The notes: a model not told the origin generated them from the letters alone. Counted from the first letter of the stretch, positions 25,934 through 34,197 are shown. The stretch is DNA of 64,000 nt from SHVZ01 sp041906305 (GCA_041906305.1 JAYRJL010000004.1:124001-188000); one strand, 5' to 3'. Numbers and translations: made by a program.

Positions 25934-27439
25934 TCAGCCGATACCCTTCCAGGGCACGGATGCCAGCGGCGGCGTCGACACCTTGTACTCGTCGGTGATC
26001 TTCGGCGCCCGGGCCAGCTTCTTGAGATCGGGCAGCGGCCGGCGAAGCTCCGGATCGTCGGCGCAGGCGCGCTCGATCGCATGGCACGCGTGCAGCGTGA
26101 ACAGATCGGCGGCGGCCGGGCCGGTGATCATCATGCCGAACGGCGTGCCGCTCGGCTCCAGGCCCATCGGCAGCGACAGGCTCGGGTTGCCGGTCAGCGA
26201 GATCATGTAGGTCAGCGAGAACCAGCGATAGTAGGTCGGCAGGCGCTTGCCGTTGATCTCGTTCATGTAGAGCTGGTTCCACTTGAACGGCGGGATCGAG
26301 ACCGTCGGCGACAGGATCAGGTCGTACTCCTGATAGATCGATTGCACCGAGCGGTAGATCCGCGTCTGCTCGGCCTGGGCCCAGGCGACGTCGGCCGCGG
26401 AGTAGCGGAGCCCTTCCTCGTAGTTGGCGATCATGTTGGGTCCGAGCAGGTCGCGGCGCTTCGTGTAGTTCTCGCGCTGGCCGTTGAGCATGCCGGTCGC
26501 GCGCAGCACGCCGAAGGCTTCGTGCGCGCGCCCCATGTCGGGTGCGATGGGATCGAGCGTCCTGAACAGCGATTTCAGCCTGGCGATGCGCTGCCTGAAC
26601 GTCCTGGCGATGCGCGTATCGACAGGACACGTACCCCAGTCGAGCGTATAGCCGACTCGAAGCTGGGAGAGGTCGACCGGCACCGGATCGAGGAAGCTGT
26701 CGCTGTCGATGGGACGCGACAGCGGATCGCGCTCGTCGAAGGCCGCCTGGGCCGAGAGCAGTAGGCATGTGTCGGCGACCGTGCGCCCCATCGGCCCATG
26801 GGTCGCGATCATGTTCCAGCCCTGGGCGCGCTTGTCGGTCGGCACTAGGCCGGGCGAGGGGCGGAACCCCACGATGCCGCAGAAGGCCGCCGGGATGCGC
26901 AGGCTGCCGCCGCCGTCGGAGCCCGTGCAGATCGGCAGCATCGAGGTCGCAAGCGCGACCGCGGAGCCGCCGGAGGAACCACCCGGCGTCCGCTTCGGGT
27001 CGAACGGATTGCCGGATGGGCCATAGACCGGGTTGTTGGAGTTGGCGCCGGCGCCGAACTCCGGGACGTTGGTCTTGCCGACGACGATGGCACCGGCCGC
27101 GCGGCAGCGCGCCACCATCGCGTCGTCCTGCTTCGAGCGGTTGTTGCGGAAGATCGGCGAGCCGAAGCTGTTGATCAGCCCGGCCGCATCGTCGAGATCC
27201 TTCACGCCGAGCGGAAGCCCGTGGAGTGCCGGCAGGTCGTCGCCTGCCATCACCGCCTTCTCGGCCGCCTTGGCTTCCTTCTGGGCCCGATCCCAGATCG
27301 TGTCGGTCACCGCCTTGACCGCGTGGTTCACCTGGTCGATGCGGCGGCGGCAGCTCTTCAGGAGCTCGACCGGCGACAGCTTGCGCGCGCCGATCAGGCG
27401 TCGCGCCTCGACGGCGGAGAGATCACAGGGCTCGGTCAT
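25934..27439 (-). CDS. Amidase signature family hydrolase
   Basis: A 501-residue amidase with the Ser-cisSer-Lys triad: the lysine in LPLGVKDLDD near residue 80, the cis-serine and neighbours in PGGSSGGSAVALA near 155, and the nucleophile region TGSDGGGSLRIPAAFCG near 175. These enzymes hydrolyse amides such as aryl or alkyl amides. GatA is less likely because no gatB or gatC is nearby and the C-terminal part diverges. No signal peptide. It follows soxA on the same strand with a 46-base gap and might be cotranscribed, but I see no functional tie to Sox. Confidence 0.9.
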   Translation of the reverse strand: MTEPCDLSAVEARRLIGARKLSPVELLKSCRRRIDQVNHAVKAVTDTIWDRAQKEAKAAEKAVMAGDDLPALHGLPLGVKDLDDAAGLINSFGSPIFRNNRSKQDDAMVARCRAAGAIVVGKTNVPEFGAGANSNNPVYGPSGNPFDPKRTPGGSSGGSAVALATSMLPICTGSDGGGSLRIPAAFCGIVGFRPSPGLVPTDKRAQGWNMIATHGPMGRTVADTCLLLSAQAAFDERDPLSRPIDSDSFLDPVPVDLSQLRVGYTLDWGTCPVDTRIARTFRQRIARLKSLFRTLDPIAPDMGRAHEAFGVLRATGMLNGQRENYTKRRDLLGPNMIANYEEGLRYSAADVAWAQAEQTRIYRSVQSIYQEYDLILSPTVSIPPFKWNQLYMNEINGKRLPTYYRWFSLTYMISLTGNPSLSLPMGLEPSGTPFGMMITGPAAADLFTLHACHAIERACADDPELRRPLPDLKKLARAPKITDEYKVSTPPLASVPWKGIG

Positions 27440-27485
27440 CTTCTGGGTCTCACGAAAGGTGGGGTGAGACCAGGATAGCGCAGAA

Positions 27486-28268
27486 CTAGGGGCGCACGCC
27501 CGGCGTCTCGACCGGCATGCCGCGGGCGCGGCTCATCAGGTAGAGCGTCAGGTCGACGTATTCAGGCGAACCGTACGCGTAGGGCTCGGCCCGCATGCCG
27601 ATCAGGCAGTTGCGGAGCCGACGCGGCAGGGAGCCGAGGCTCTGCCATTCCAGGCGATAGATCGGGTAGCCGGTCGGATGCGCCTGCGGGATCGTCGCGG
27701 CGGCGAGCTTCCTTCCGTGGTTGTCGTCGTGGCACTGGGCGCAGGAGAGGTTGAGCTGGCCTTGGCGCCGGGTGAAAAGGTCCTCGCCGGCCTTGAGGAA
27801 GGGCGCGAGCCTCGGATCTGCCGGCGGCGAGATCGGCATCTCGCGGGACTGGCGCGCGACCGCCGCGGTGAGCGCCAGCAGTTCCTTGCTCTCGTACGAG
27901 AAGGCCTCTGCCTTCTGATTGTCGGTGCGGCAGAGATTGATGCGCTGTTCGAGATCGATCGGCCGGTCGCTGCCGCTGGAGAAGGCTGGATAGCGTGTGG
28001 CGACTCCGGCCATGGACGTGATCGCGCCATGGCAATCGGCGCAGGACTTGGCGGCCGAGCCCTGTCGGCGGCTCCACAACGCCTCGCCGTCGAGGACGCC
28101 CAGCATGCCGGGATTGGCGATGTCGTCGTCCTGCATCGCCTGCACCGCCGCGCTCATGTCGTGGTAGCCCGAGCGACGCTCGGCGTCGGGAATCTCGGCG
28201 CGCGCGGCACCGGCCGATGTCAGGCAGAGGGCGAGAAGGCGTGCGAACCGCAGGCGCCGACGGCTCAT
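27486..28268 (-). CDS. soxA: Sulfur-oxidising diheme cytochrome SoxA
   Basis: Catalytic subunit of SoxAX, which joins thiosulfate to the SoxY carrier cysteine. 260 residues with a signal peptide. Two heme motifs, C76-A-D-C79-H80 and C176-A-Q-C179-H180; the extra axial cysteine C113 in INLCRTDNQ; and the active-site cysteine C221 in RNCLIGMRAEPYAYGSPEY. It is therefore the diheme type with all key residues. The start overlaps the soxZ stop (ATGA). Last sox gene in this run. Confidence 0.96.
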   Translation of the reverse strand: MSRRRLRFARLLALCLTSAGAARAEIPDAERRSGYHDMSAAVQAMQDDDIANPGMLGVLDGEALWSRRQGSAAKSCADCHGAITSMAGVATRYPAFSSGSDRPIDLEQRINLCRTDNQKAEAFSYESKELLALTAAVARQSREMPISPPADPRLAPFLKAGEDLFTRRQGQLNLSCAQCHDDNHGRKLAAATIPQAHPTGYPIYRLEWQSLGSLPRRLRNCLIGMRAEPYAYGSPEYVDLTLYLMSRARGMPVETPGVRP

Positions 28269-28585
28269 GCGACGGTGATCGAGGCCGTCTCTTCGACCTT
28301 GAAGCCCTCGTCGCCCGTCCAGCGGAAGAAAAGGACGCCGGTCTCGGTCGCGGTGGTGAAGAACGAGATGAACGGGTTCGCCGCGATCGCCGAGGAGAGC
28401 TTCATGCGGCAGACCTCGACGCCGTTATAGGTGCAGATGAAGTCCTCGATGATGTTGCGCGGGATCATCGTGCCGTTCATTCCCGGGCGGAATCCGGTCT
28501 CCATCGGGTGCTGGATCAGCGTCTTGATCTCTAACACCTCGCCGCGCTTGGCCGTCTTCGGCATGCGTATGAGAGCATTGGCCAT
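28265..28585 (-). CDS. soxZ: Thiosulfate oxidation carrier complex protein SoxZ
   Basis: A 106-residue immunoglobulin-like beta-sandwich protein that forms the SoxYZ carrier heterodimer. It begins MANALIRMPKTAKRGEVLEIKT, and the LIQHPMETGFRPG segment near residues 23-35 is characteristic. No signal peptide of its own: in the family it is exported with SoxY. ATG overlaps the soxY stop, and its stop overlaps the soxA start. Confidence 0.96.
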   Translation of the reverse strand: MANALIRMPKTAKRGEVLEIKTLIQHPMETGFRPGMNGTMIPRNIIEDFICTYNGVEVCRMKLSSAIAANPFISFFTTATETGVLFFRWTGDEGFKVEETASITVA

Positions 28586-29061
28586 CAGGTCACGTCCTCG
28601 GTGCAGGCGGCGATGGTGACGATCACGTCGACAGACGCCGTCCAGAAGGTGCCGTCGCTGAGCTCGGCGATCGCAACCACGCGCTGGGAGTCGGCGAGCT
28701 TGATGTGCGCCTGGATGATCGCCTTACCGGCGCGCGGGCCGATATAGGCGTTGAGCACGTGCGCCTGGGGGTTCTTCTCGTTGAAGACGTGGATCGCCTT
28801 CACGTGGTCCTTCGCCGTCATCGGGCTCTCGACCGAGACTTTCATGGGGACCGCGTTGCCGTTCTCGACCAGCGGCGGGATGTCGAGCGCGACCTTGCCC
28901 GGGTTCAGCTGCTTGCCGCCCGTGACCTCGCGGATCGCCGCCTCCAGCATTTCCGGCGTCGCGCGCGCAGGCGAGGCAGGGAGGATGGTGATCATCGCGA
29001 CCGCGCCGGTTGCGACGAGGAAGCCGCGGCGGCTCACGGTGGATCTGGTGCAATCGTCCAT
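28585..29061 (-). CDS. soxY: Thiosulfate oxidation carrier protein SoxY with atypical C-terminus
   Basis: Periplasmic carrier of Sox intermediates, 158 residues. A twin-arginine signal is present (TVSRRGFLVATGA near residues 8-20), followed by the SoxY fold (NPGKVALDIPPLVENG, then NPQAHVLNAYIG). In known SoxY proteins the carrier cysteine is in a flexible GGCGG end. Here the protein ends IVTIAAC153TEDVT: the cysteine is present, but the flanking glycines are missing and five polar residues follow. The stop runs into the soxZ start, so the tail is not an artefact of a misplaced stop unless there is a sequencing error. Confidence 0.93.
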   Translation of the reverse strand: MDDCTRSTVSRRGFLVATGAVAMITILPASPARATPEMLEAAIREVTGGKQLNPGKVALDIPPLVENGNAVPMKVSVESPMTAKDHVKAIHVFNEKNPQAHVLNAYIGPRAGKAIIQAHIKLADSQRVVAIAELSDGTFWTASVDVIVTIAACTEDVT

Positions 29062-29065
29062 CGCT

Positions 29066-29488
29066 CTAGTCCTTCAAGGTCGCCAGGTAGGCGACGACGT
29101 CCTCGATCTGCTCGGCCGAGAGCAGTGGCTTGTCCGCGAAGGCCCGGGCCACGCGCGTCAGGCCGTCGGTCCGGTAGTAGGGCGGCATGATCGTAGCAGG
29201 ATTGAGGCGCGTGGCATCGACGATCCGAAGCCGCAGCTGTGCTTCGCTCCAACGGCTGCCGGCACCGGAAAGATCCGGCGCCAGATTGCCCTGGAACCTC
29301 TCTTCAGGGATCGGCGCGGCGTGGCAGAGGAGGCAAAGCCCGACCTGGCGGTTGGCGACGATGGTCCTGCCGCGCGCCGGGTCTCCGGGCCTGCCGGTCA
29401 GCGAAGCCGGGATCGAGTCTTCGGCCAAGGCCGCACCGCCGATGGCCACGGCCGCCAGCACGACCGCAATCGTCGTCCTCATCCGCAT
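29066..29488 (-). CDS. soxX: Sulfur oxidation monoheme cytochrome SoxX
   Basis: Electron-accepting subunit of SoxAX, 140 residues with a signal peptide. One heme motif C52-L-L-C55-H56, and M101 in ATIMPPYYRT as the probable second axial ligand, both in the usual places. Start at ATG 29488 or 29482. It begins 46 bases after iorB on the same strand, and the soxY start follows 4 bases after its stop. Confidence 0.95.
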   Translation of the reverse strand: MRMRTTIAVVLAAVAIGGAALAEDSIPASLTGRPGDPARGRTIVANRQVGLCLLCHAAPIPEERFQGNLAPDLSGAGSRWSEAQLRLRIVDATRLNPATIMPPYYRTDGLTRVARAFADKPLLSAEQIEDVVAYLATLKD

Positions 29489-29534
29489 CCCGAAAGGAAG
29501 CCCGCGGGGCGGCCGAAGCCGCCCCGGGTCTCGC

Positions 29535-31697
29535 TCAGGCCTTCTTGAGGTCGTGGTTCATCACCGGCAGCGTGCGGACGCGCTTGCCGGTCGCGGCGGA
29601 GATCGCGTTCAGCACCGCCGGGGCCGCGACGGCGATCGTCGGTTCGCCGACGCCGCCCCAGAAGTCGTTGGTCGGCATGATGATGCTTTCGACCACCGGC
29701 ATCTCGTCGATGCGCATGACGTTGTAGGTGTCGAAATTCGTCTGCTCGATCGCGCCGTCCTTGACGGTGCATTCGCCGTAGAGCGCGGCCGAGAGGCCGT
29801 AGACGAAGGAGCCGGCGATCTGGCGCTCGATCTGGGCCGGGTTGACCGCGTGGCCGCAGTTCGTGCCGGCGACGATCTTGTGGATCTTCAGCTGGCCCTG
29901 GTCGCTGACCGATACCTCGGCACAGGCGGCGACGTAGCTGCCGAAGCCCATGATCTGGGCGAGGCCGTGGTAGCGGCCGGCGGGCGCCTTGCCGTAGCCG
30001 GCCTTCTCGGCGACCGCCTTGAGCACCGCCATGTGACGGGGCTTGCCCATCTTCAGGCGGAACTCGAGCGGATCCTGGCCGGCGGCCTTCGCCATCTCGT
30101 CGATGAAGCATTCGACATAGATGGCGTTGTGGTTGAGGTTCACGCCGCGCCAGAAGCCGGCCAGCACGTGCGGGTTCCGCATCGCGTGGTCGATCAGCAG
30201 GTTCGGGATCTCGTAGCCGAACTGGCCTTCGGCACCGCTCGCGTTGAGGCCCTGGAAGGTCACCGGGTCCATGCCGTTCTGCAGGCCCTGCGGGTTGAGA
30301 GAGGCAAGGATCGACTGGCCGGAAATGCGCATGTGCATGCCGACGACCTTGCCCGAGGCGTCGAGGCCGGCCGTGAGCTTGCATTGCGTCACCGGGTGGT
30401 AGGCGCAATGCGTCATGTCCTCCTCGCGCGACCAGATGAGCTTGATCGGCGTGCCGGGCATCTGCTTGGCGATCAGCACCGCCTGGCGAACGTAATCGGT
30501 GCGCCCGCGGCGCCCGAAGCCGCCGCCGAGCAGGGTCTTGTGCACGTCGCACTTGGCGACCGGATGACCCGAGGCCTCGGCCGCGGCGGCAAGAGCCGCC
30601 TCGCCGTTCTGCGTCGGTCCCCAGACCTCGCACTTGTCCGCGGTCCAGAGGGCCGTGCAGTTCATCGGCTCCATGGTCACGTGATGCTGGTAGGGATAGC
30701 TGTAGGTCGCCTCGACCTTCTTCACGGCGCTGGCGATGGCGGCCTTGGCGTCGCCCGCCTTGTTGCCGATGAAGGCGTTCTCGGCGGTCAGGCCCTCGGC
30801 CAGCATCGCGGTGATGTCGTCGCTCGAGACCTTGGCGCCGGCGCCGCCGTCCCATTCGACCGGCAGCGCGTTGATCGCGGTCCGCGCCTGCCAGTAGGTG
30901 TCGGCGACCACGGCGACGGCGTTCTCGACCGCCACCACCTTCTTGACGCCCGGCATCTTCTCCACCTTCGCGGCATCGAAGGTCTTGAGCTTGCCGCCCT
31001 GGACCGGCGTGTCGCGGATGGTGGCGGTCAGCATGCCCGGCATCTTGAGGTCGATGCCGTAGACCTGGGCGCCGGTCAGCTTGTCCCGGGTGTCGAGGCG
31101 CTTGAGCCCCTTGCCGGCGATCTTCCAGTCCTTCGGATCCTTGAGCGCCGGATCCTTCGGCGGTTCCAGCTTGGCCGCGGCGGCCGCGACCTTGCCGTAG
31201 GTCGTGGTCTTGCCCGAGCCCTTGTGGGTGATGACGCTGTTGGCGGCGGTGCACTCGGCCGCCGGCACCTTCCACTCCTCGGCGGCGGCGCGGACCAGCA
31301 TGTCGCGGGCGGCGGCGCCGCCCTGGCGGACGTAGTCGTGGGACTCGCGGATGCCGCGGCTGCCGCCGGTCGAGTAGTTCTTCCACACGCGGCCGCGCGC
31401 CAGGTTCTGTCCGGGCGTCGGGTATTCGGTGGTCACCTTCGACCAGTCGCATTCGAGCTCCTCGGCCACGAGCTGGGCGAGGCCGGTCAGCGTGCCCTGG
31501 CCCATTTCCGAGCGGGCGATGCGGATGACGACGGTGTCGTCGGGCTTCACGACGACCCAGGCGTTGACCTCGGGCACGGCGGCGGTCTGAGCCGCGGCGC
31601 CGCCGAAGGGAATGCCGAAGCCGAGCGAGAAGCCGCCGGAAACGGCGGCGGCGCTGGCGAGGAAGGAACGGCGATTGAGGGCGGTTTGCGTGGTCAT
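29535..31697 (-). CDS. Molybdenum hydroxylase large subunit, IorB/xanthine dehydrogenase family
   Basis: A 720-residue Mo-cofactor subunit of the xanthine-oxidase family, nearest in layout to isoquinoline 1-oxidoreductase beta. It carries a twin-arginine signal (LNRRSFLASAAAVSGG), so the enzyme is periplasmic. Cofactor segments include SEMGQGTLTGLAQLVAEEL near residue 60, LGGGFGRRGRTDYVRQAV near 390, and the catalytic glutamate region GGVGEPTIAVAAPAVLNAI near 690. ATG 31697 is preceded by GGAGGAACC; the longer frame upstream is a shadow. It pairs with the 2Fe-2S subunit 14 bases upstream and is followed by soxX. Substrate not predictable: N-heterocycles and aldehydes are usual for the family. 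Confidence 0.92.
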   Translation of the reverse strand: MTTQTALNRRSFLASAAAVSGGFSLGFGIPFGGAAAQTAAVPEVNAWVVVKPDDTVVIRIARSEMGQGTLTGLAQLVAEELECDWSKVTTEYPTPGQNLARGRVWKNYSTGGSRGIRESHDYVRQGGAAARDMLVRAAAEEWKVPAAECTAANSVITHKGSGKTTTYGKVAAAAAKLEPPKDPALKDPKDWKIAGKGLKRLDTRDKLTGAQVYGIDLKMPGMLTATIRDTPVQGGKLKTFDAAKVEKMPGVKKVVAVENAVAVVADTYWQARTAINALPVEWDGGAGAKVSSDDITAMLAEGLTAENAFIGNKAGDAKAAIASAVKKVEATYSYPYQHHVTMEPMNCTALWTADKCEVWGPTQNGEAALAAAAEASGHPVAKCDVHKTLLGGGFGRRGRTDYVRQAVLIAKQMPGTPIKLIWSREEDMTHCAYHPVTQCKLTAGLDASGKVVGMHMRISGQSILASLNPQGLQNGMDPVTFQGLNASGAEGQFGYEIPNLLIDHAMRNPHVLAGFWRGVNLNHNAIYVECFIDEMAKAAGQDPLEFRLKMGKPRHMAVLKAVAEKAGYGKAPAGRYHGLAQIMGFGSYVAACAEVSVSDQGQLKIHKIVAGTNCGHAVNPAQIERQIAGSFVYGLSAALYGECTVKDGAIEQTNFDTYNVMRIDEMPVVESIIMPTNDFWGGVGEPTIAVAAPAVLNAISAATGKRVRTLPVMNHDLKKA

Positions 31698-31711
31698 GGC
31701 TGGTTCCTCCC

Positions 31712-32161
31712 TCAACCCTTGGCCGCTTCGTGGATGGCGGCGCGGATCTGCTGGTAGGTGCCGCAGCGGCAGATGTTGGTCATCGCCGCGTCGATGTCCT
31801 CGTCGGTCGGCTTCGGGTTCGTCTTCAGGAGCGCGGTCGCGGCCATGATCATGCCGCTCTGGCAGTAGCCGCATTGCGGCACGTCCTGGGCGAGCCAGGC
31901 CTCCTGGATCTTGTTGAGCTTGCCGTTCTCGGCGAGGCCTTCGATCGTCGTCACCTTGCGGCGGCCGACCGAGTTCAGCGGGACCTGGCAGGAGCGGTTG
32001 GGAACGCCATCGATATGCACCGTGCAGGCGCCGCACTGGGCGACGCCGCAGCCGTATTTGGTGCCGGTCAGGCCGAGGTTGTCGCGAAGCACCCACAGCA
32101 GGGGCGTCCGGGGATCGGCGTTGGTGTCGTAGACCTTGCCGTTGATGTTGATGGCGACCAT
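31712..32161 (-). CDS. 2Fe-2S subunit of molybdenum hydroxylase, IorA type
   Basis: A 149-residue electron-transfer subunit with two [2Fe-2S] clusters. The plant-ferredoxin type site is KYGCGVAQCGACTVHIDG plus a later cysteine near residue 60. The helical-bundle site is CGYCQSGMIMAA near 100 and ICRCGTY near 135. No FAD subunit is seen, as in other IorAB-type enzymes that pass electrons to a cytochrome. No signal of its own: probably exported in complex with the twin-arginine large subunit. First gene of the apparent iorA-iorB-soxXYZA operon. Confidence 0.95.
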   Translation of the reverse strand: MVAININGKVYDTNADPRTPLLWVLRDNLGLTGTKYGCGVAQCGACTVHIDGVPNRSCQVPLNSVGRRKVTTIEGLAENGKLNKIQEAWLAQDVPQCGYCQSGMIMAATALLKTNPKPTDEDIDAAMTNICRCGTYQQIRAAIHEAAKG

Positions 32162-32286
32162 GCGAGAGCTCCCGTCGGTTCGGCCGTTGTTCCCTATGCG
32201 GGAAGCCTAGCCCGGGAGACGGTCGCGCGAAATGACGGCCCGCTCACAAACCTGCGAGTGGGAGGCAGGAGCGTCGTCGGAATTAC

Positions 32287-33351
32287 CTAGCTTTTCGCGC
32301 TTGTGCTCGCCTTTGCGAGCAACGCGGAGGCTTTCGATGCCGGGCGTTTGGCGGGGCGGCGCTGCACGGTCTTGCGGACTGCCGGTTGGGGAGCTTCGGC
32401 CGCGGGAGCCGTGGCGGCGGGAATCGGCGAGAAGTCGAACGTGTTGGTTCCGGCGAGGCGGAGCGCGTCCTGCGCCTTAGACGCTTCCGCTGTCTCCACG
32501 TCGACGGCCGGCCGCGCCGGCAGGCTTCGGAAGCCCTGGTCGAGAAGCTGCACCATGTGTGCGTCGCGCGTTCGACCCGAGGATCCTCCGAATACCACGC
32601 CGATCACGCGGCGGCCGTCGCGGACCGAGGAGGCGACCAGATTGTAGCCGGATGCGTATGTATATCCGGTCTTCACGCCGTCGGTCCCCTTGTAGAGGCC
32701 GAGCAGGCGGTTGTGGTTGTGGTAGGCGTGGCCGCGATAGGTGAACTGCAGGGTCGAGAAGTATCTGTACTCGGCGCGGTAGTCGCGGAGCATCGCCATC
32801 GCCAGCAGCGCCATGTCGCGGGCCGAGGACACCTGGCGCGGGTTGGGCAGGCCCGAGGCGTTGGCGAAGTTGGTCTGGTCCATGCCGAGCTCGCCGGCGC
32901 GCTCGGTCATGCGCTTGCAGAATTCCTCCTCCGTACCGCCGAGCGCTTCCGCCAGCACGACGGCGGCGTCGTTGGCGGAGCGGGTCACGAGGCCGAGGAT
33001 CGCCTGCTCGGCGGTGATCGTTTCGCCCTTCCGCAAGCCGAGCTCGGTCGGAGTCATGGCCTCGGCATGCGCGGAGACCGGCAGCAGTTGCTTGAGCTGG
33101 ATGTCGCCGCGCTTCAGCGCCTCGAAGGTCATGTAGAGCGTCATGATCTTGGTCAGCGAGGCGGGGTGCAACGTGTGGTCGGCGTTGGTCGCGGCCAGCA
33201 CGCGGCCGCTGTCGCCGTCGAGCACGATCGAGGCATACCGGTCGCTTGCGAGGAAGGTGAGGAGAGGCGGGGCGGCGTTCGAGGATGTGATGCTCAACGC
33301 CAGCGACGCGACGGCCGAAAGAAGTGCTGCGCCGATCTGCCGTGCCCGCAT
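32287..33351 (-). CDS. D-alanyl-D-alanine carboxypeptidase (penicillin-binding protein 5/6 family)
   Basis: Periplasmic peptidoglycan-trimming serine peptidase, 354 residues. A signal peptide (residues ~1-26) is followed by an S11 domain with SLTK (nucleophile and base) near residue 65, SAND near 125 and KTGYTY near 228. The C-terminal tail is rich in Ala, Pro, Lys and Arg (VRKTVQRRPAKRPASKASAL), which may bind cell wall or membrane. The upstream gap holds a perfect 12-base palindrome ACCGAATTCGGT (33427-33438). Confidence 0.94.
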   Translation of the reverse strand: MRARQIGAALLSAVASLALSITSSNAAPPLLTFLASDRYASIVLDGDSGRVLAATNADHTLHPASLTKIMTLYMTFEALKRGDIQLKQLLPVSAHAEAMTPTELGLRKGETITAEQAILGLVTRSANDAAVVLAEALGGTEEEFCKRMTERAGELGMDQTNFANASGLPNPRQVSSARDMALLAMAMLRDYRAEYRYFSTLQFTYRGHAYHNHNRLLGLYKGTDGVKTGYTYASGYNLVASSVRDGRRVIGVVFGGSSGRTRDAHMVQLLDQGFRSLPARPAVDVETAEASKAQDALRLAGTNTFDFSPIPAATAPAAEAPQPAVRKTVQRRPAKRPASKASALLAKASTSAKS

Positions 33352-33592
33352 CTTTGCCTCCGATGATCCGCGGAGGTTTTCTCATCGCTCGACCGCCGGG
33401 CGTAGAAATCTCTGCTAACGAGTTGTACCGAATTCGGTGCTTTGTATCCGCGTGTGTCCCGAATGTGGCGACTCGCTTTCGCCGGACATAGTTGGATCGA
33501 AAATACCGCGCCGGCGCACGTCGATGCCACGAGCCGCGGCGCAACCTCGACCTGATGCCTCCGTTGTCCTCGAGCACTGAGCGGAGGTAGCT

Positions 33593-33775
33593 ATGAAGAA
33601 GCTTTCCATTGCGGCGCTGCTGCTGGCGACCACGGCCTTGGCCGGTTGCGGTAATCCGACGCCGCGCAGCGATCTGGCGTATCTCGACCGGGGCACCGGC
33701 ACCTATGTGATGGATCGGAGCCCGTACAACGGCGAGTTCTACGATCGCTACTACTACGGGCCGCGCTACTACTGA
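33593..33775 (+). CDS. Small lipoprotein, Tyr-rich, 60 aa
   Basis: Begins MKKLSIAALLLATTALAGC: a signal peptide with lipobox LAGC, so it is predicted to be lipid-anchored after cleavage before the cysteine. Only about 42 residues remain, ending in a tyrosine-rich stretch (FYDRYYYGPRYY). CGGAGGTAGCT precedes ATG 33593. Function unknown. A second, similar small lipoprotein gene follows 145 bases later. Confidence 0.8.
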   Translation: MKKLSIAALLLATTALAGCGNPTPRSDLAYLDRGTGTYVMDRSPYNGEFYDRYYYGPRYY

Positions 33776-33797
33776 GCGACTCGCTATCGGTCGACCT

Positions 33798-33837
33798 TAC
33801 GGGCGGCGGACGCAGGAGACGGCGTCCTCCGCCCGTA
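33798..33837 (+). terminator. Strong hairpin after first small lipoprotein gene
   Basis: A 16-bp stem with a single mismatch, arms 33798-33813 and 33822-33837, core GGGCGGCGGACGC and GCGTCCTCCGCCC, with an 8-base loop. There is no T-run after it, so it may be a processing or pausing hairpin rather than a full intrinsic terminator. Confidence 0.45.
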
Positions 33838-33919
33838 GCATGTGGCGATGCGGCGACGCATCTCCGGAAGCGGTGCCCAGACACCTCGACGGACAACGAA
33901 CGCTTAGGAAGGTGTCGCA

Positions 33920-34111
33920 ATGAAGAAGTTGCTTGCCGTGGCGGTGGTCCTGTCGACCGGCCTGCTCGGCGGGTGCGTCGTCTACCCCTATGGCGATCCG
34001 TACTACGGCGCGCCGGGATATTACGGCGGTCCAGGCTACTACGGGGGCAGCGTCTATATCGAAGGCGGCGGCGACGGGTATCGCCGGCATCGTCACCGCT
34101 ACTGGCGATGA
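33920..34111 (+). CDS. Small lipoprotein, Gly/Tyr-rich, 63 aa
   Basis: Signal peptide MKKLLAVAVVLSTGLLGGC with lipobox LGGC. The mature part has short repeats of G-Y-Y-G-G (YGAPGYYGGPGYYGG), an acidic turn and a basic end, YRRHRHRYWR. AGGAAGGTG lies upstream. Related in style to the preceding gene and perhaps a diverged duplicate. Function unknown; glycine-tyrosine repeats often make flexible surface or wall-binding tails. Confidence 0.8.
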   Translation: MKKLLAVAVVLSTGLLGGCVVYPYGDPYYGAPGYYGGPGYYGGSVYIEGGGDGYRRHRHRYWR

Positions 34112-34164
34112 ATGAAAGCGGTCCATCGAGTCTGCTGGATGGGTGCGCGCTAACCTGAGTGAAC

Positions 34165-34197
34165 GGCGCAGCATCGCCCGATGCTGCGCCGCTTTTT
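34165..34197 (+). terminator. Rho-independent terminator
   Basis: Perfect 12-bp stem GGCGCAGCATCG / CGATGCTGCGCC followed by GC and TTTTT (34193-34197), 53 bases after the stop of the small lipoprotein gene. It separates that gene from the catalase gene, whose start is at 34265. Confidence 0.9.

Noticed and set aside
27486..28268. SoxA as a general diheme cytochrome c (peroxidase-like)
   Set aside because: The AEPYAYGSPEY active-site region and the soxXYZ neighbours are specific to SoxA.
29187..31757. An 856-codon plus-strand open frame opposite iorB and soxX
   Set aside because: It lies antisense to genes with clear cofactor motifs. High-GC codon bias on one strand leaves long antisense frames. 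Its translation is Gly/Ala/Arg/Val/Asp/His-rich with no motif.
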